A DNA stretch of 8,799 nucleotides, from the NCBI GenBank assembly GCA_946630645.1, contig CAMOZD010000031.1:1-8799 (forward strand), written 5' to 3'. The stretch is from an uncultured Lachnospiraceae bacterium. Its GTDB lineage: Bacteria > Bacillota > Clostridia > Lachnospirales > Lachnospiraceae. Position numbers and translations under genes: made by a program. A model generated the notes under the pieces. The model was not told where the DNA came from. It did not search any database and worked only from the letters and a program-made list of their open reading frames with translations. Positions within the stretch are counted from its first letter, which is position 1, and each line of letters begins with the position of its first letter. Below, in pieces: positions 5,784 to 8,799 of the stretch.

Positions 5784-6365
5784 ATGCATAGAGTATTATT
5801 ATTGGCAGGGGATTTCACGGAGGATTATGAGACCATGGTTCCTTTCCAGGCCTTATCCATGCTGGGATTCCAGGTGGATGCTGTGTGCCCGGACAAGAAG
5901 GCAGGTGACTTCCTGAAGACCTCGATTCACGACTTTGAAGGAGACCAGACCTACACGGAAAAGCCTGGCCATATGTTTGCTCTTAATAAGAGCTTTGATG
6001 AGGTGGACTTTGACGATTATGACGGTCTCTTCATCACAGGAGGCAGGGCGCCGGAGTACATTCGCTTAAACAGCAAGGTGATCTCCCTGGTTAAGTGCTT
6101 TGTCAAAAGTGGCAAGCCGGTAGCCTCGATCTGCCACGGTATCCAGGTGCTGACCGCCGCTGACGTACTGACCGGCCGTAAGGTGACCTGCTACCCGGCC
6201 TGTGGACCGGACGCAACTATGGCCGGAGCGACTTACATAGAGGTTGCTCCTGATGATGTTGTGGTTGACGGTAACCTGATTACATCACCGGCCTGGCCCG
6301 GCAATACGGCCATATTAAGAGAATTTGCCCATGCTTTAGGCTGCCGCTTTGTTTTTGAGGACTGA
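5784..6365 (+). CDS. DJ-1/PfpI family protein
   Basis: A 193-residue cytoplasmic protein of the DJ-1/PfpI superfamily, whose members act as proteases, glyoxalase/deglycase-like enzymes or redox chaperones. The family nucleophile is present: Cys117-His118 in the elbow SICHG, with GGRAPEYIR (87-95) supplying Glu91, as in archaeal PfpI. N-terminal acidic residues E13/D14/E16 (DFTEDYE) and the tail [16 protein letters not shown] also fit the family. No signal peptide is seen, and length is close to normal. ATG at 5784 is chosen because GGAGAAAGGG ends about seven bases before it; the in-frame TTG at 5766 would overlap that site. It lies 40 bases after the DUF4125 gene, so the two are likely co-transcribed. 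No strong terminator follows before the next gene. The exact reaction cannot be deduced. Confidence 0.88.
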   Translation: MHRVLLLAGDFTEDYETMVPFQALSMLGFQVDAVCPDKKAGDFLKTSIHDFEGDQTYTEKPGHMFALNKSFDEVDFDDYDGLFITGGRAPEYIRLNSKVISLVKCFVKSGKPVASICHGIQVLTAADVLTGRKVTCYPACGPDATMAGATYIEVAPDDVVVDGNLITSPAWPGNTAILREFAHALGCRFVFED

Positions 6366-6482
6366 GAGCCGGCTTAAAGAATCAGACAAGGATAATTGGG
6401 ATATCCTTTTATAAACAGAAAATATAATAATAAAGTTTTAGGAAAATGGGAATACAGAACATAATCACAGGAGGTATGGATA

Positions 6483-6728
6483 ATGGGAACTTTATTAGAG
6501 CAGCTTCACAAAATGCAGATTAACGATGCAGTAGAAGATCTTACAGCCAAGGGAGGAAACCAGAATGTAACTGCACATCCGCTGGATGGAATCTATTACT
6601 GTAAGGCATGTGGATATATCTTCGATGAGAAGAAGGAAGGAAAGGCATTCACTACCCTTTCCCACTGCCCGATTTGTGGTATGGGTCAGCAGCAGTTCTT
6701 CCGTATTACCGGTGAGAGAGAATTCTAA
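6483..6728 (+). CDS. Small rubredoxin-like protein with shortened iron-binding loop
   Basis: An 81-residue protein. Residues 1-35 form an N-terminal arm (LLEQLHKMQINDAVEDL looks helical) of no known family. Residues 38-75 resemble rubredoxin: YYCKACGYIFDE with Cys40/Cys43, then AFTTLSHCPICGMGQQQFF with Cys62/Cys65. Four Cys in CxxC pairs suggest an Fe(Cys)4 electron-transfer centre, or possibly zinc. Only 18 residues separate the pairs, against about 29 in classical rubredoxins and about 12 in rubrerythrin tails, and the usual Trp before the second pair is absent. AGGAGGT at 6469-6475 lies seven bases before the ATG, a strong site suggesting high expression. A TATAAT at 6423-6428 may be its -10, but no -35 is at proper distance. 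It converges on the flavodiiron gene, whose product carries its own rubredoxin domain, so an electron-transfer partnership is plausible but unproven. Confidence 0.75.
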   Translation: MGTLLEQLHKMQINDAVEDLTAKGGNQNVTAHPLDGIYYCKACGYIFDEKKEGKAFTTLSHCPICGMGQQQFFRITGEREF

Positions 6729-6763
6729 AGTGATTTATAAATAGGTTTTAAATAATGATAATA

Positions 6764-6816
6764 AAAAGTATATATGCCGGCCTGAGAGATGGGCAGGTAT
6801 ATATACTTTTCTTTTT
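6764..6816 (+). terminator. Terminator of the rubredoxin-like gene
   Basis: AAAAGTATATAT (from 6764) pairs with ATATATACTTTT (ending 6810). The stem continues inward through a G-U pair and two CG pairs, one mismatch, and a GCC/GGC segment, with an ~8-base loop. CTTTTT follows on the + strand. A-rich sequence on the other side means it may also stop minus-strand transcription. Confidence 0.85.
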
Positions 6817-6865
6817 GCCAGATTTTCTTTTTGTCAAAAGGCAGGTAGGAATAGTAAAAGAGGTT

Positions 6866-6904
6866 CCAATGCCGCAGTAAAGGACCCCAATGACGAAATA
6901 AAGG
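6866..6904 (+). repeat. Short imperfect direct repeat near the flavodiiron terminator
   Basis: Two 18-base copies, CCAATGCCGCAGTAAAGG (6866-6883) and CCAATGACGAAATAAAGG (6887-6904), match at 15 of 18 positions with a 21-base period. The second runs into the stem of the terminator. No function is evident. Confidence 0.55.
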
Positions 6905-6927
6905 CAGCCGCGAGCACGGCTGCCTTT
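6893..6927 (-). terminator. Terminator of the flavodiiron protein gene
   Basis: AAAGGCAGCCG (6900-6910) and CGGCTGCCTTT (6917-6927) form a perfect 11-bp stem with a 6-base loop. On the minus strand it is followed by TATTTC, giving a short U-rich tail. Flanking CCAATGA and TCATTGG (6887-6893 and 6926-6932) could extend the structure across an internal loop. It lies about 60 bases past the stop of the large minus-strand gene. Confidence 0.8.
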
Positions 6928-6989
6928 CATTGGTTCTGATCTTTTGTTGTCAGACTGCCTTCCTGTCTTCAGGCTGAACTAATCCGGGA

Positions 6990-8777
6990 TTAGAGTGGTC
7001 TGAAGTCAGATGCCGGATGTTTGCAGATGGGGCAGATAAAGTCTGCCGGCAGCTCGTCACCCTCATAGATGTAACCACATACGTTACATACAAAGCCTTT
7101 CTTTTTCGTGGGCTGGGGCTTGGGCTTAACATTGGCCTGGTAGTAATTGTAGGTCATGGTCTCTCTGCCGGAGATAACCCTGGCCTCGGGAACACTGCAG
7201 ATAAACATGCTGTGGGTGCCCAGATCATGAACTGCCTCTACCTCAAGGGACATAAAGGAGTTGATGTACTTGGGCAGGTAAGCGATGCCGTTGCCGGCCC
7301 TCAGCAGGGGCCAGGTTTCAAACTTGTTGACATCCCTGCCGCTCTGGAAACCAAAATTCACAAAGACATCAAAGGGGGCGTCCACAGACAGACAGTTGAC
7401 ATTCAGCTTCTTTGTGGCCATGATCACATCGTGGGTGTAGTTGGCCTTGTTGAGGGTTACAGCCACACGGTTAGGCGTGTTGGTAACCTGGACCACGGCG
7501 TTGGCGATACAGCCGGTATCCTTGCAGTCATCCTTAGCTGTGATGACATAGAGACCATAGCCGATTTTGAAGAGAGCGGTCATGTTCTGCTTGTTAGCCA
7601 GCAGGTCATCGTGCTCGATGTATTCCTGGCAGAGCTCATAAACCATATTCTTCATCTCTTCCGCGTTGTTCTCCTGCATGGCAGACTTGATATGGACATT
7701 ATTTCTGGTGAACTCAATATTCTCGCAGCCAAGCAGCATATCCTTCATCAGTCTGGAAGCCTGGGGAGCCCAGGATCCATTCTCAATCATGGCTACGGTT
7801 CTCTTCTGGTACTTGTGCTCTACCAGCCGGTGGAGAAAATCATGCATGAAAGGATACATGCTTCCGTTGTAGGTTGTGGTAGCCAGAACCAGCTTGCTGT
7901 AGCGGAAAGCATCGCTCACTGCGGCGGACATATCGTCCCTGGCCAGGTCATATACGACAACATTGGGAGCCTTGGCAGCCTTCAGACAGGTTGCCAGAGC
8001 CTCAACGGCATCCCTGGTATGGCCATATACAGAAGTGTAGGCGATTACGATACCTTCTTCTTCGGGAGTGTAGGAGGACCACTTGTCATAGAGATCTATG
8101 TAGTAACCCAGATTCTCCTTGAGAACCGGACCGTGGGTCGGGCAGATGATCTGGATATCAAGGGTAGCGGCAATCTTCAGCAGGTCCTGCACGAAATTAC
8201 CATACATTCCAACGATACCGATATAGTATCTTCTGGCCTCGTCAGCCCAGTCTTCCTCCACATCGTTTGCACCGAACTTGCCAAAGCCGTCGGCTGAGAA
8301 AAGAACCTTGTCACAGACATCGTAGGAAACGATAACTTCCGGCCAGTGAACCATAGGTGCTTCCACAAAGGCCAGTGTATGCTTTCCTAAGCGGAGAGTA
8401 TCGCCACTCTTTACAACCACTTTCCGATCATCAAAGTCTGTGCCGAAGAAGTTCTTCATCATTTCATAGGCTTTCTCAGAGGAAACAATCTTAGTATTCT
8501 TAAAATACTGCATGAAGTCAGCGATGTTTGCGGAATGATCCGGCTCCATGTGATGGACGATCAGGTAGTCCGGCTGACGGCCGCAGAGCTGCTTTTCGAT
8601 ATTGATCAGCCACTCGCTGCCAAAGTTGACATCCACAGTATCAACGACGGCGATCTTCTCGTCAAAGATTATGTAAGAATTGTAGGCGATACCGTTGGGT
8701 ACCTTGTACTGGCCTTCAAACAAGTCTATCTGATGGTCATCGACACCAACGTATTTAATGTCTTCCGTAATATACAT
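6990..8777 (-). CDS. Flavodiiron protein fused to flavin reductase and rubredoxin domains
   Basis: A 595-residue cytoplasmic enzyme expected to reduce O2 to water and/or NO to N2O, protecting an anaerobe. Four modules are seen. Residues ~1-240 are the metallo-beta-lactamase-like diiron domain, with all expected ligands: H76, E78, D80, H81 (HMEPDHS), H144 (MVHWPE), D163 (SADGF) and H215 (CPTHG). Residues ~242-390 are the flavodoxin FMN domain (AYTSVYGHT; TTTYNGSMYPFM). Residues ~397-547 are a flavin-reductase-like domain (MTALFKIGYGLYVITAK). A KPKPQPTKKK linker leads to a C-terminal rubredoxin domain with C564/C567 and C582/C585. The modules could pass electrons from a reduced nicotinamide carrier to the diiron site within one chain. 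D163 to H215 spans 52 residues, shorter than the ~61 I recall for other members, with the shortening just before DEARRYY. ATG at 8777 is preferred over in-frame GTG at 8792, because GAGGGG lies seven bases before the ATG and would fall inside the longer version. Confidence 0.92.
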   Translation of the reverse strand: MYITEDIKYVGVDDHQIDLFEGQYKVPNGIAYNSYIIFDEKIAVVDTVDVNFGSEWLINIEKQLCGRQPDYLIVHHMEPDHSANIADFMQYFKNTKIVSSEKAYEMMKNFFGTDFDDRKVVVKSGDTLRLGKHTLAFVEAPMVHWPEVIVSYDVCDKVLFSADGFGKFGANDVEEDWADEARRYYIGIVGMYGNFVQDLLKIAATLDIQIICPTHGPVLKENLGYYIDLYDKWSSYTPEEEGIVIAYTSVYGHTRDAVEALATCLKAAKAPNVVVYDLARDDMSAAVSDAFRYSKLVLATTTYNGSMYPFMHDFLHRLVEHKYQKRTVAMIENGSWAPQASRLMKDMLLGCENIEFTRNNVHIKSAMQENNAEEMKNMVYELCQEYIEHDDLLANKQNMTALFKIGYGLYVITAKDDCKDTGCIANAVVQVTNTPNRVAVTLNKANYTHDVIMATKKLNVNCLSVDAPFDVFVNFGFQSGRDVNKFETWPLLRAGNGIAYLPKYINSFMSLEVEAVHDLGTHSMFICSVPEARVISGRETMTYNYYQANVKPKPQPTKKKGFVCNVCGYIYEGDELPADFICPICKHPASDFRPL

Positions 8778-8799
8778 ATTAAAACCCCTCACCTTTCTA

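Noticed and set aside
5150..5818. 222-codon open frame on the minus strand across the DUF4125 gene
   Set aside because: Antisense shadow of a recognised family with a strong ribosome binding site; the translated product shows no domain.
7017..8297. 426-codon open frame on the + strand
   Set aside because: It is exactly antisense to the flavodiiron gene, whose domains and metal ligands are clear. The translation has no recognisable domain and no convincing ribosome binding site; it results from codon bias.

Overview
The window looks like a chromosomal segment of an anaerobic, low-to-moderate GC Clostridia, most likely Lachnospiraceae. This is inferred from gene content: a PocR/YesN-type sensor-regulator pair, a DUF4125 protein, a flavodiiron protein fused to flavin reductase and rubredoxin modules, strong AGGAGG-type ribosome binding sites and classical hairpin-plus-U-tract terminators. 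No rRNA, tRNA, CRISPR array or intact mobile element is visible.

Layout. (1) 1-815 is the 3' part of metK, followed by a ~500-base AT-rich gap holding its terminator and promoter-like elements. (2) 1329-3623 is a two-gene + strand unit: a PocR-domain sensor with a histidine-kinase-like body, then a YesN-type response regulator with an AraC DNA-binding domain. A three-copy 30-bp tandem repeat follows at once, readable as a small overlapping ORF. (3) 3768-4220 (-) is the 5'-truncated remnant of a Cof-type HAD phosphatase, followed by two terminators pointing in opposite directions. (4) 4417-4818 (-) is a stand-alone serine-recombinase-fold protein that has lost the expected catalytic residues. 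(5) 5126-6365 (+) is a probable two-gene operon: DUF4125 protein plus DJ-1/PfpI protein. (6) 6483-6728 (+) is a small rubredoxin-like protein, convergent with (7) a large flavodiiron protein at 6990-8777 (-), with a terminator for each between them.

How the genes may work together. The flavodiiron protein is expected to reduce O2 and/or NO, receiving electrons through its own flavin-reductase and rubredoxin modules. The small rubredoxin-like protein and the DJ-1 protein fit an oxidative or nitrosative stress and redox neighbourhood, but only proximity supports that link. The most unusual item is the sensor-regulator pair. The sensor lacks the phospho-accepting histidine and has degenerate ATP-binding boxes, and the regulator has an altered acidic pocket, so the pair may signal without conventional phosphotransfer. 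A second unusual item is the catalytically dead recombinase-fold protein, which sits behind a perfect 9-bp inverted repeat.
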